64,000 nt of DNA, taken from Pseudomonas entomophila (GTDB taxonomy: Bacteria > Pseudomonadota > Gammaproteobacteria > Pseudomonadales > Pseudomonadaceae). This document shows, one piece after another, positions 54,110 to 63,110 of the stretch (positions are counted from its first letter, which is position 1; every line of letters starts with the position of its first letter). A program made the translations under genes and the position numbers. Below the pieces are notes generated by a model that had not been told where the DNA came from, did no database searches, and was given only the letters and a program-made list of their open reading frames with translations. Where the stretch lies: NCBI RefSeq assembly GCF_029478665.1, contig NZ_JARPQB010000025.1, positions 1 through 64,000 of the forward strand, written 5' to 3'.

Positions 54110-56767
54110 ATGCGCACTGAACAACCGCAAGTGATCTACCTCAAGGACTATCAGGCTCCCGAGTACCTGATCGACGAGACCCACCTGACCTTCGAGCTGT
54201 TCGAGGACCACACCCTGGTTCATGCGCAGCTGGTCATGCGCCGCAACCCCGAGCGCGGCGCCGGCCTGCCGCCGCTGGTACTCGACGGTCAGCAGTTGGA
54301 GCTGCTGCGGGCGTCGCTGGATGATGTCGAGCTGAACGCGGGCGACTACCAGCTCAGCGACGACAACCTGACCGTGCAGCCGAAAACCGAGCACTTCACC
54401 CTCGACACCAGCGTGAAGATCCATCCGGAGAGCAACACCGCGCTGGAAGGCCTGTACAAGTCCGGCAAGATGTTCTGCACCCAGTGCGAGGCCGAGGGCT
54501 TCCGCAAGATCACCTACTACCTCGACCGCCCGGACGTGATGAGCACCTTCACCACCACGGTGATCGCCGAGCAGCATCGCTACCCGGTGCTGCTGTCGAA
54601 CGGCAACCCGGTGGGTGACGGCCCGGCTGAAGACGGCCGCCACTGGGCGACCTGGGAAGACCCGTTCAAGAAGCCGGCCTACCTGTTCGCCCTGGTGGCG
54701 GGTGACCTATGGTGCGTCGAGGACACGTTTACCCGTCAGTCTGGCCGTGATGTGGCGCTGCGCATCTATGTCGAGCCGGAAAACCTCGACAAGTGCGACC
54801 ACGCCATGGTCAGCCTGAAGAAGTCCATGCGCTGGGACGAGGAAGTCTATGGTCGCGAGTACGACCTGGATATCTTCATGATCGTCGCGGTCAACGACTT
54901 CAACATGGGCGCCATGGAAAACAAGGGCCTGAACATCTTCAACTCCAGTTGCGTGCTGGCCCGCGCCGAAACCGCCACCGACGCCGCCCACCAGCGGGTC
55001 GAGGGCGTGGTCGCCCACGAGTACTTCCACAACTGGTCGGGCAACCGCGTGACCTGCCGCGACTGGTTCCAGCTGTCGCTCAAGGAAGGCTTCACGGTGT
55101 ACCGCGACGCCGAGTTCAGCGCTGACATGAACTCGCGCACGGTCAAGCGCATCGAGGACGTCGCCTACCTGCGCACCCACCAGTTCGCCGAGGATGCTGG
55201 CCCCATGGCCCACCCGGTGCGCCCGGACAGCTTCATCGAGATCTCCAACTTCTACACCCTGACCGTGTACGAGAAGGGCGCGGAAGTGGTGGGCATGGTC
55301 CACACCCTGCTGGGCGCCGAAGGTTTCCGCAAGGGCAGCGACCTGTACTTCGAGCGCCACGATGGCCAGGCGGTGACCACCGACGACTTCATCAAGGCCA
55401 TGGAAGACGCCAACGGCGTCGACCTCACCCAGTTCAAGCGCTGGTACAGCCAGGCCGGCACGCCGCGCCTGGAGGTCAGCGAGCAGTTTGACGCCGCCGC
55501 GCAGACCTACAGCCTGACCTTCCGCCAGAGCTGCCCAGCGACCCCGGACAAGGTCGAGAAGCTGCCGTTCGTGATCCCGGTGGCCCTGGGCCTGCTGGAC
55601 GCCCGGGGCAATGACCTGCCGCTGCGCATGGCCGGTGAAGCGCAGGCCGTCGGCACTTCGCGCGTGTTGTCGGTGACCGAGGCCGAGCAGACCTTCACCT
55701 TCGAAGGCATCACTGCCAAGCCGCTGCCATCGCTGCTGCGCGGGTTCAGCGCGCCGGTCAAGCTGAGCTTCCCGTACGACCGCGACCAGTTGATGTTCCT
55801 GATGCAGCACGACAGCGACGGCTTCAACCGCTGGGAAGCGGGGCAGCAGTTGTCGGTGCAGGTGTTGCAGGAACTGATCGGCCAGCACCAGCGGGGTGAA
55901 GCGCTCAAGCTCGACCCGCGCCTGATCACCGCCCTGGGCACCGTGCTGGGCAACGAAGCGCTGGACCCAGCCATGGTCGCCGAGATGCTCTCGCTGCCGG
56001 GCGAGGCTTATCTCACCGAGATCAGCCAGGTGGCCGATGTCGATGCGATCCACGCCGCCCGCGAATTCGCCCGCCAGCAGATCGCCGAGCAGCTGTTCGA
56101 TGCCCTGTGGCTGCGCTACCAGGACAACCGCGAGGCCTCGCGCAAGACCCCGTACGTGGCCTCGGCCGAGCACTTCGCCCGCCGCAGCCTGCAGAACATC
56201 GCCCTGTCGTACCTGATGCTGGGTGGCAAGCCGCAGGTGCTGGAAGCGACCCTGGAGCAGTTCGAGCAGTGCGACAACATGACCGAGCGCCTGACCGCGC
56301 TGGCGGTGCTGGTCAATTCGCCGTTCGAAGCCGAGCGGGGCAAGGCGCTGGAAGCCTTCGCCGAGCACTTCAAGGACAACCCGCTGGTCATGGACCAATG
56401 GTTCAGCGTGCAGGCGGCCAGCGCGCTGCCAGGCGGGCTGGCGCGGGTCAAGGCGCTGATGCAGCACCCGGCCTTCACCTTGAAGAACCCGAACAAGGTG
56501 CGGGCACTGGTCGGCGCCTTCGCCGGGCAGAACCTGGTCAACTTCCACGCCGTCGATGGTTCGGGGTACGGCTTCCTGGCGGACCTGGTGATTGAACTCA
56601 ATGCGCTCAACCCGCAGATTGCTTCGCGTCAACTGGCGCCGCTGACTCGCTGGCGCAAGTACGACGACAAGCGCCAGGCGCTGATGAAGGGCGAGCTGGA
56701 GCGGATTCTCGCGTCCGGGGCGCTGTCCAGCGATGTGTATGAAGTGGTGAGCAAGAGCCTGGCGTAA
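54110..56767 (+). CDS. pepN: Aminopeptidase N
   Basis: The 885-residue M1 metallopeptidase has the substrate motif GAMENKGLN near residue 270 and the zinc site HEYFHNWSGN with the third ligand Glu in LSLKEGFTVYRD. It removes N-terminal residues from peptides in the cytoplasm. The length and domain layout are those of bacterial PepN. It ends the nadK operon and is followed by a REP pair. Confidence 0.96.
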   Translation: MRTEQPQVIYLKDYQAPEYLIDETHLTFELFEDHTLVHAQLVMRRNPERGAGLPPLVLDGQQLELLRASLDDVELNAGDYQLSDDNLTVQPKTEHFTLDTSVKIHPESNTALEGLYKSGKMFCTQCEAEGFRKITYYLDRPDVMSTFTTTVIAEQHRYPVLLSNGNPVGDGPAEDGRHWATWEDPFKKPAYLFALVAGDLWCVEDTFTRQSGRDVALRIYVEPENLDKCDHAMVSLKKSMRWDEEVYGREYDLDIFMIVAVNDFNMGAMENKGLNIFNSSCVLARAETATDAAHQRVEGVVAHEYFHNWSGNRVTCRDWFQLSLKEGFTVYRDAEFSADMNSRTVKRIEDVAYLRTHQFAEDAGPMAHPVRPDSFIEISNFYTLTVYEKGAEVVGMVHTLLGAEGFRKGSDLYFERHDGQAVTTDDFIKAMEDANGVDLTQFKRWYSQAGTPRLEVSEQFDAAAQTYSLTFRQSCPATPDKVEKLPFVIPVALGLLDARGNDLPLRMAGEAQAVGTSRVLSVTEAEQTFTFEGITAKPLPSLLRGFSAPVKLSFPYDRDQLMFLMQHDSDGFNRWEAGQQLSVQVLQELIGQHQRGEALKLDPRLITALGTVLGNEALDPAMVAEMLSLPGEAYLTEISQVADVDAIHAAREFARQQIAEQLFDALWLRYQDNREASRKTPYVASAEHFARRSLQNIALSYLMLGGKPQVLEATLEQFEQCDNMTERLTALAVLVNSPFEAERGKALEAFAEHFKDNPLVMDQWFSVQAASALPGGLARVKALMQHPAFTLKNPNKVRALVGAFAGQNLVNFHAVDGSGYGFLADLVIELNALNPQIASRQLAPLTRWRKYDDKRQALMKGELERILASGALSSDVYEVVSKSLA

Positions 56768-56780
56768 GCCTGGTCGACAT

Positions 56781-56885
56781 TGGGGCTGCTGCGCAGCCCT
56801 TTCGCGGCACAAGGCCGCTCCTACAGGGGACCGCGATCTTCTGTAGGAGCGGCCTTGTGCCGCGAAAGGGCCGCAAGGCGGCCCC
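56781..56885. repeat. REP pair with outer arms, CTTGTGCCGCG type
   Basis: CTTTCGCGGCACAAGGCCGC and its inverted copy enclose a short centre, with GGGGCTGC/GCGGCCCC segments outside. It closes the pepN transcript. Confidence 0.9.
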
Positions 56886-57042
56886 GGTTTTTTGTGGTTA
56901 ACAAAACATAACGTCCCGCTCGTTGTGTTCTGTCGGACAATCCCGATAGCATGGCCCGAAGCTATTCCAGGGCTCTGGAACAGGGTTTTCGCAGTACCTG
57001 GCAATAGATTGACCCACCACAAGAACACAACAGGGGGCAGTC

Positions 57043-58059
57043 ATGAGAGAGCGGACAACGGTTCGCCACACGCTGGCAGCCAGCGCGATGCTGGCACTGG
57101 CGCTGGGTATCGGGGCAGGCAACGCCCTGGCGGCGGTGGCCGCCGAGCAATACTCGACCGAGTCGCCCAAGGCCAGCCAGAGCCTGCTGATCGGCGCCAC
57201 CCATGCAGGCAAGCGTCTGGTGGTGGTCGGTGACCGCGGCCATATCCTGTTCTCCGACGACCAGGGCAAGACCTGGACGCAAGCCCGGGTGCCCACCCGG
57301 CAACTGCTTACCGCGGTGTTCTTCCTCGACGACAAGCGCGGCTGGGCCGTCGGCCATGATGCGCAAATTCTTGCCAGCAGCGATGGCGGCGCGACCTGGA
57401 GCAAACAGTTCGAAGACCTCTCCCGCGAAGCCCCCTTGCTCGACGTTCGCTTCCTCGACCCGCAGCACGGCTTCGCTGTCGGCGCCTATGGCGCCCTGCT
57501 GGAAACCCTCGACGGTGGCCTGCACTGGCAGGACGTCGCCGAACGCCTGGACAACCCCGACCAACTGCACCTCAACGCCATCACCACGGTGAAGGACGCC
57601 GGCCTGTTCATCGTTGGCGAGCAGGGCAGCATGTTCCGCTCCAGCGACAACGGCCAGGTCTGGTCGAAGGTCGAAGGCCCCTACCAGGGCTCGCTGTTTG
57701 GTGTGATCGGCACCGCACAACCCAACACGCTTCTGGCCTACGGCCTGCGCGGCAACCTGTTCCGTTCGACCGATTTCGGCGACACCTGGCAACCGATCGA
57801 ACTGCAGGCCGAACGCGGCCCGCTCGAATTCGGCCTGGCAAGCGCTACGCTTCTCGATGACGGCAGCCTGGTGCTGGTCGGCAATGGCGGCAGCGTGCTG
57901 CGCAGCCATGACGACGGGCAAACGTTCAGTGTGCGCAACCGCACCGATCGCATCGCCCTGGCCGGGGTCAGCGGCCTGGCCGGCGGTGGCCTGCTGCTGG
58001 TCGGGCAGGGCGGCGTGCACCTGGCCTCGGCCGATGGCACCGGGGAGGTGCGTCCATGA
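57043..58059 (+). CDS. Periplasmic YCF48-like beta-propeller protein
   Basis: The 338-residue protein has a signal peptide (ending ALA near residue 29) and a seven-bladed propeller of BNR/Ycf48 type, with repeated FSDDQGKTW, SSDGGATWS, SSDNGQVWSK and STDFGDTW blades. In pseudomonads such proteins accompany RND transporters encoded next door. Here its stop overlaps the transporter start by four bases, so a periplasmic helper role for that exporter is likely. A strong AGGGGGCAG site precedes the ATG. Confidence 0.88.
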   Translation: MRERTTVRHTLAASAMLALALGIGAGNALAAVAAEQYSTESPKASQSLLIGATHAGKRLVVVGDRGHILFSDDQGKTWTQARVPTRQLLTAVFFLDDKRGWAVGHDAQILASSDGGATWSKQFEDLSREAPLLDVRFLDPQHGFAVGAYGALLETLDGGLHWQDVAERLDNPDQLHLNAITTVKDAGLFIVGEQGSMFRSSDNGQVWSKVEGPYQGSLFGVIGTAQPNTLLAYGLRGNLFRSTDFGDTWQPIELQAERGPLEFGLASATLLDDGSLVLVGNGGSVLRSHDDGQTFSVRNRTDRIALAGVSGLAGGGLLLVGQGGVHLASADGTGEVRP

Positions 58060-60458
58060 CTAGCCGGGAGAGCTTCGACATGCACCAGCAGCACCACAAG
58101 GACAAGGCCACGCTGCTCGAGCGCCTGATCTTCAACAACCGCCCCGTGGTCATCGCCCTCTGTGTACTGGTGAGCATCTTCCTGTTCTGGCAGGCCACGC
58201 AGATTCGCCCCTCCACCAGCTTCGAGAAGATGATCCCGCTGCAGCACCCGTTCATCGAACAGATGCTCGAGCACCGCAACGACCTGGCCAACCTCGGCAA
58301 CACCGTGCGGGTGTCGGTGGAGGCGGTCAACGGCGACATCTTCGACAAGGACTACATGGAGACGCTGCGCCAGATCCACGACGAGGTGTTCTACATTCCC
58401 GGCGTCGACCGTGCTGCCCTCAAGTCGCTGTGGAGCCCCAGCGTGCGCTGGAGCGAGGTCACCGAAGAGGGCTTCTCCGGCGGCGAGGTCATCCCCAACA
58501 CCTACAACGGCTCGCAGGACAGCCTCGACACCCTGCGCGACAACGTGCTCAAGTCGGGCCAGGTCGGGCGCCTGGTGGCCAACAACTTCAAGTCGAGCAT
58601 CGTCGACATCCCGCTGCTGGAAAGCTTCCCCGACCCGCAAGACCCGGGCAGGCAGGTCAAGCTCGACTACCAGCAGTTCTCCCATCAGCTGGAAGAAAAG
58701 ATCCGCGACAAGTTCCAGGCGCAGAACCCGAACGTGAAGATCCACATCGTCGGCTTCGCGAAAAAGGTCGGCGACCTGATCGACGGCCTGGTGATGGTGG
58801 CGATGTTCTTCGGCGTCGCGCTGGTGATCACCTGGGCGCTGCTGTACTGGTTCACCTGGTGCATCCGCAGCACCATCGCCGTGCTCATCACCACCCTGGT
58901 GGCGGTGGTCTGGCAGCTGGGGCTGATGCATGCGGTGGGCTTCGGGCTCGACCCGTACTCGATGCTGGTGCCATTCCTGATCTTCGCCATCGGCATCTCC
59001 CACGGGGTGCAGAAGATCAACGGCATCGCCCTGCAATCGAGTGACGCCGACAACGCCCTGACCGCCGCGCGGCGCACCTTCCGCCAGCTGTTCCTGCCGG
59101 GGATGATCGCCATCCTCGCCGACGCCGTCGGCTTCATCACCCTGTTGATCATCGACATCGGGGTGATCCGCGAGCTGGCCATCGGCGCCTCGATCGGCGT
59201 GGCGGTGATCGTCTTTACCAACCTCATTCTCCTGCCGGTGGCGATCAGCTATGTCGGCATCAGCCAGAAGGCCATCGCCCGCAGTAAGAAGGACGCCACC
59301 CGCGAGCATCCGTTCTGGCGCCTGCTGGCCAATTTCGCCAGCCCGAAAGTGGCGCCGGTGTCCGTGGTGTTGGCCCTGCTGGCCTTCGCCGGTGGCCTCT
59401 GGTACAGCCAGAACCTGAAGATCGGCGATCTCGACCAGGGCGCGCCGGAGCTGCGCCCGGACTCGCGCTACAACCAGGACAACAGCTTCATCATCAGCAA
59501 CTATTCCACCAGTTCCGATGTGCTGGTGATCATGGTCAAGACCCCGGCCGAGCAGTGCTCGATCCACTCGACCATGGCACCGATCGACGAGTTGATGTGG
59601 ACCATGGACAACACCCCCGGGGTGCAGTCGACCATCTCCCTGGTGACCGTGTCGAAGCAGGTCATCAAGGGCATGAACGAGGGCAGCCTGAAATGGGAGA
59701 CGCTGTCGCGCAACCCGGACATCCTCAACAACTCCATCGCCCGCGCCGATGGCCTGTACAACGCCGACTGCTCGCTGGCGCCGGTGCTGGTGTTCCTCAA
59801 CGACCACAAGGCCGAAACGCTGGAGCGGGTCACCGCGGCCGCCAAGACCTTTGCCGACAGCCACAACAAGGAAGGGCTGCAGTTCCTCCTGGCGGCGGGT
59901 AACGCCGGCATCGAGGCGGCCACCAACGAGGTGATCAAGTCGGCCGAGCTGACCATTCTCATCCTCGTCTACATCTGCGTGGCGGTGATGTGCATGATCA
60001 CCTTCCGCTCCTTCGCCGCGACCTTGTGCATCGTCCTGCCGCTGGTGCTGACCTCGGTGCTGGGCAACGCGCTGATGGCGTTCATGGGCATCGGCGTCAA
60101 GGTCGCCACCTTGCCGGTGGTGGCGCTGGGCGTGGGCATCGGCGTGGACTACGGCATCTACATCTACAGCCGCCTGGAGAGCTTCCTGCGCGCCGGCCTG
60201 CCGTTGCAGGAGGCCTACTACGAGACCTTGCGCTCCACCGGCAAGGCGGTACTGTTCACCGGTCTGTGCCTGGCAATCGGCGTGTGCACCTGGATCTTCT
60301 CGGCCATCAAGTTCCAGGCCGACATGGGCCTGATGCTGACCTTCATGCTGCTGTGGAACATGTTCGGCGCCCTGTGGCTGCTGCCGGCGCTGGCGCGGTT
60401 CCTGATCAAGCCAGGCAAGCTGGCGGGCAAGGAGGGCGGGTCGATCTTCGCCCACTGA
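58056..60458 (+). CDS. RND/MMPL family exporter
   Basis: The 800-residue protein has a membrane helix at about 27-48, a periplasmic domain to about 240, five or six helices, and then a second copy of that pattern, giving about 12 helices. This is the COG1033 (MMPL-like) layout, not the AcrB size. The segments ISHGVQKINGIAL and VGIGVDYGIYIYSR lie in the transport helices. The family moves hydrophobic compounds such as lipids or hopanoids; the substrate here is unknown. It is coupled to the YCF48-like gene. Confidence 0.88.
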   Translation: MTSRESFDMHQQHHKDKATLLERLIFNNRPVVIALCVLVSIFLFWQATQIRPSTSFEKMIPLQHPFIEQMLEHRNDLANLGNTVRVSVEAVNGDIFDKDYMETLRQIHDEVFYIPGVDRAALKSLWSPSVRWSEVTEEGFSGGEVIPNTYNGSQDSLDTLRDNVLKSGQVGRLVANNFKSSIVDIPLLESFPDPQDPGRQVKLDYQQFSHQLEEKIRDKFQAQNPNVKIHIVGFAKKVGDLIDGLVMVAMFFGVALVITWALLYWFTWCIRSTIAVLITTLVAVVWQLGLMHAVGFGLDPYSMLVPFLIFAIGISHGVQKINGIALQSSDADNALTAARRTFRQLFLPGMIAILADAVGFITLLIIDIGVIRELAIGASIGVAVIVFTNLILLPVAISYVGISQKAIARSKKDATREHPFWRLLANFASPKVAPVSVVLALLAFAGGLWYSQNLKIGDLDQGAPELRPDSRYNQDNSFIISNYSTSSDVLVIMVKTPAEQCSIHSTMAPIDELMWTMDNTPGVQSTISLVTVSKQVIKGMNEGSLKWETLSRNPDILNNSIARADGLYNADCSLAPVLVFLNDHKAETLERVTAAAKTFADSHNKEGLQFLLAAGNAGIEAATNEVIKSAELTILILVYICVAVMCMITFRSFAATLCIVLPLVLTSVLGNALMAFMGIGVKVATLPVVALGVGIGVDYGIYIYSRLESFLRAGLPLQEAYYETLRSTGKAVLFTGLCLAIGVCTWIFSAIKFQADMGLMLTFMLLWNMFGALWLLPALARFLIKPGKLAGKEGGSIFAH

Positions 60459-60469
60459 TGTCGTGGCCA

Positions 60470-60526
60470 GTTCGCCGGCAAGCCGGCTCCTACGGGTCAT
60501 TGTAGGAGCCGGCTTGTCGACGAACC
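60470..60526. repeat. REP pair, CGCCGGCAAGCCGGC type, one arm degenerate
   Basis: TTCGCCGGCAAGCCGGCTCC and the imperfect inverted copy GGAGCCGGCTTGTCGACGAA lie directly after the exporter gene. Confidence 0.85.
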
Positions 60527-60564
60527 CGGCTATAATGGCCACCTTTTGCTCCCCAGGTGCCCTC

Positions 60565-60852
60565 ATGACCCTCGCCACTGCCCTCGAATCCTGCGACATG
60601 CTCCTGATCGACGGCCTGCACGCCTTCGACTTCACCTTCGACGAAACCGGCCTGACCATCGAATGCATGGACGGTCGCCAGTTGCGCCGCTGGGCCTTCA
60701 CCCCCGACCAGATCGCTGCCGCCACGGGCTCGGGCGATGACTGGAGCCTGAGCAGTGCCGACGGCGAGCATCGTCTAGTCTGTATGAGTGCATTCCGCGC
60801 CCCGGATGAAGAAGACGATGAACAGGAAATGGACACGCCTGCTGACCGCTAG
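60565..60852 (+). CDS. DUF5629-like small protein
   Basis: The start at 60565 (MTLATALESCDMLLIDGLHA) gives a 95-residue acidic protein with a CCCCAGG site before it. The length and the DMLLIDGLHAF-type segment resemble the Pseudomonas DUF5629 family. No function is known. Its 3' end overlaps the lactonase gene in another frame by about 35 bases. Confidence 0.75.
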   Translation: MTLATALESCDMLLIDGLHAFDFTFDETGLTIECMDGRQLRRWAFTPDQIAAATGSGDDWSLSSADGEHRLVCMSAFRAPDEEDDEQEMDTPADR

Positions 60853-61945
60853 CCTGATGACCCTGATGATCGACGCCCATGCAGCGACTTTGCTGGTGGG
60901 CAGCTATACCGATGGCGGCAGCCAGGGCATCTATCGCTACGACTTCGATGAGCGCGCTGGCCAGATCGCCGCTCAGCCACGGCAAGTGGTCAAGAGCGTC
61001 AGCCCCTCATGGCTGGTGCTGTCAGCCGACCAGCGCCTGCTGTTCGCGGTCAACGAAACGCTGCAGGGCCATGTCAGCAGCTTCTCGTTGGGCAGGAAAG
61101 GCGAGATCAAGCCGCTGAACCAGGTGCCCAGCCAGGGCGACGAGCCGACCCACGCCAGCCTCAGTCACGACCAGCGCTACCTGTTCGTCGCCAATTACGC
61201 CGTCGCCCCAGACCCGGGTGGCAGCCTGGTGGTCATTCCGGTGGCCAGGGATGGCAAGCTCAAGCCAGTGGTGCAGCAGGCGCGGCACGCGCCGAGCAAG
61301 GTAAACCTCGAACGTCAGGCGGGGGGCCATGTGCATGCGCTTGTGCCGTCACCCGATGGGCGTCACCTCTATGCCTGCGACCTGGGCGCAGACAAGGTAT
61401 TCATCTATCGCTACGACGGCGCCAGCCCCGAGCATCCACTGAGCCCGGCGATCCCGGCCTCGGTCAGCCTGCCGCCCGGCAGCGGGCCTCGACACCTGCT
61501 GTTCGACGCCAAGGGCCGGCATGCCTACCTGACCCTGGAAATGAGTGCCGAAGTGGTGGTGTTCGATGTACAGGACGGCGCCCTGGTCGAGCGCCAGCGC
61601 CTGGCGCTGACCGAAAGCAAGGATGTTGCGGCGAAGGCCGCTGGCGGCCTGCACCTCTCTGCCGATGACCGTTTTCTCTATGTGAGCAACCGCGGTACTG
61701 CCAATGAGATCGTGGTATTTGCCGTGGGCAAGGACGATGGCCAGCTCAGTGTGCTGCAGCATCGTTCGGTGGAGGGTGACCACCCCCGGGAGTTCGCCCT
61801 GGACCCCAGTGGCAACTACCTGTTGGTGGCCAATCAGAAGAGCGACCAGATCGTCGTCATTCATCGCGATCCGCGTAGCGGCAAGCTCGGAGACACCGTG
61901 CAGAAGTTCGCCCAACCAGCACCCTCGGACCTCAAATTCCTGTAG
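60818..61945 (+). CDS. Periplasmic lactonase, 6-phosphogluconolactonase-like beta-propeller
   Basis: From the ATG at 60818 the protein is 375 residues with a signal peptide (MNRKWTRLLTASLMTLMIDA then HA). An ATG at 60806 with GAAGAAG context is the alternative. It matches the YbhE/Pgl seven-bladed lactonase family: LLVGSYTDGGSQGIYRY, GSGPRHLLFD, FLYVSNRG. YbhE of E. coli hydrolyses 6-phosphogluconolactone in the cytoplasm, so an exported version probably acts on another lactone. Confidence 0.87.
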   Translation: MNRKWTRLLTASLMTLMIDAHAATLLVGSYTDGGSQGIYRYDFDERAGQIAAQPRQVVKSVSPSWLVLSADQRLLFAVNETLQGHVSSFSLGRKGEIKPLNQVPSQGDEPTHASLSHDQRYLFVANYAVAPDPGGSLVVIPVARDGKLKPVVQQARHAPSKVNLERQAGGHVHALVPSPDGRHLYACDLGADKVFIYRYDGASPEHPLSPAIPASVSLPPGSGPRHLLFDAKGRHAYLTLEMSAEVVVFDVQDGALVERQRLALTESKDVAAKAAGGLHLSADDRFLYVSNRGTANEIVVFAVGKDDGQLSVLQHRSVEGDHPREFALDPSGNYLLVANQKSDQIVVIHRDPRSGKLGDTVQKFAQPAPSDLKFL

Positions 61946-62028
61946 GAGCGGCTTCAGCCGCGAAGCAACCGACGCGGTGTCAGGCACCGGCTTCGCCGGT
62001 GTTCGCGGCTAAAGCCGTTCCTACAGAG
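61940..62028. repeat. REP pair, TTCAGCC/TTTAGCC type, degenerate
   Basis: TGTAGGAGCGGCTTCAGCCG and an inverted CTAAAGCCGTTCCTACAGAG copy flank a linker with ACCGGCTTCGCCGGT. It begins within the last codons of the lactonase gene. Confidence 0.85.
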
Positions 62029-62176
62029 GCCGCCAGCGCTGCACCTTCCAATTATCGATTGCCGTGATATTCGCTACTGCCGCAATGAATTTCTGTGGGC
62101 GGGCCCATCGGCGTAAGTTTTGACCCAAGGCCCCGACGGGCCACTGTCAAACCACCCGATGTCGAGGTCCGCCCCC

Positions 62177-62353
62177 ATGAACTTCAATCTCTTCCCGGTC
62201 ATTGCCGCCTCCGCCATTTCCGCTTCCGTCGTGCTGCCAGCCCACGCCCAGTTGGAGTCGAGTGGCAAGGCGTCGAGCACCCACAGCTACACCCAGAAAT
62301 ACCTGCAGCAGAGCGCGCACTTCCACGCCGCCCTGAGCAAGCACTCCAATTGA
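62177..62353 (+). CDS. Small secreted protein, 58 residues
   Basis: The ATG at 62177 opens MNFNLFPVIAASAISASVVL, a clear signal peptide ending AHA near residue 24. It leaves a mature peptide of about 34 residues rich in Ser, His and Gln (SSTHSYTQKYLQQSAHFHAA). Four histidines could bind metal, but this is speculative. I do not recognise a family. It stands alone between a REP pair and the tiny ORF downstream. Confidence 0.55.
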   Translation: MNFNLFPVIAASAISASVVLPAHAQLESSGKASSTHSYTQKYLQQSAHFHAALSKHSN

Positions 62354-62434
62354 GTGTGTAAAGGCATTGGTAATGGCACAAAGCCATGTGATTTAATTTG
62401 ACGCTATATTTTTGACTCGCCAAAGGGGCAGATC

Positions 62435-62497
62435 ATGATGTGGCGTATCACGGCGGTAGTGCTGTTGTTGATGTCCGCGCCAATCTTGGCGCTTTGA
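62435..62497 (+). CDS. Tiny hydrophobic ORF, 20 residues
   Basis: After AAAGGGGCAGATC an ATG at 62435 (or 62438) opens MMWRITAVVLLLMSAPILAL, which is a single hydrophobic helix with one arginine, then a stop. The good ribosome binding site and amphipathic-free helix fit a small membrane peptide or leader. It is convergent with the GST gene, 13 bases away. Confidence 0.35.
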   Translation: MMWRITAVVLLLMSAPILAL

Positions 62498-62510
62498 GCA
62501 GCAAGCTTTA

Positions 62511-63110
62511 TCACTTGGCCATAACGGCCTTGAACAGGTCTGACGCCAACCAGCCCTGCAACCAGCTCCGCAGCCGCGGATAAGCCGCCTCGGCGAACCA
62601 CTCGGGTTCGACCCCGGCAAACTGGCGCATCAGGGGCAACAGGGCGGCATCGGCCAGGCTCGGGTGGTCGGCGAGCAGGTAGGGGCGGCCATCGAGCAGG
62701 CCCTCCAGCTCCGCCAGCCACGGTTCGGCCTGCTGGCGGTAATGCGCCCGCGTGTGCTCGGGGTAGCGCTCGGCATACTTGTACAGATTCACCTGCGCCT
62801 TGAACGTGCTGTCGTTGCGTGCAATCAGCGTATCGGCCTGGCGCGCCGCCGCAGGATCGGCCTGCAGGCGCCAGTCCTCGGGGTCATGCCGGTCGAGTGC
62901 CCAGCGCATGATGTCCAGGCTTTCCTCCAGCACGCCATCCCCGGTGTCGAGCACCGGCACCGTGCCCTTGGGCGACAACGCCAGCAGTTCGGCCGGCTTC
63001 TCTTTCATCTTCACTTCCCGAACCTGCACGTCGCACCCGGCATAGCGCAGGGCCAGGCGCGCGCGCATGGCCCAGGGGCAGCGGCGGAACGAGTAGAGAA
63101 TCACCCGCAC
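62511..63110 (-). CDS. Glutathione S-transferase family protein
   Basis: The 199-residue protein has an N-terminal thioredoxin fold with the Cys of RRCPWAMRAR (glutaredoxin-like active site), the cis-proline in KGTVPVLD, and the glutathione-binding EESLDIMRW. An all-helical C-terminal domain follows. The Cys-type active site suggests reductase or dehydroascorbate-like chemistry rather than classical conjugation. It overlaps the 3' end of sbcC by ten bases, so they are co-transcribed. Confidence 0.9.
   Translation of the reverse strand: MRVILYSFRRCPWAMRARLALRYAGCDVQVREVKMKEKPAELLALSPKGTVPVLDTGDGVLEESLDIMRWALDRHDPEDWRLQADPAAARQADTLIARNDSTFKAQVNLYKYAERYPEHTRAHYRQQAEPWLAELEGLLDGRPYLLADHPSLADAALLPLMRQFAGVEPEWFAEAAYPRLRSWLQGWLASDLFKAVMAK

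Noticed and set aside
57738..60836. Open frame of over 1000 codons antisense to the RND exporter
   Set aside because: The forward gene has clear transporter motifs and coupling to its neighbour; the antisense protein is His- and Asp-rich noise.
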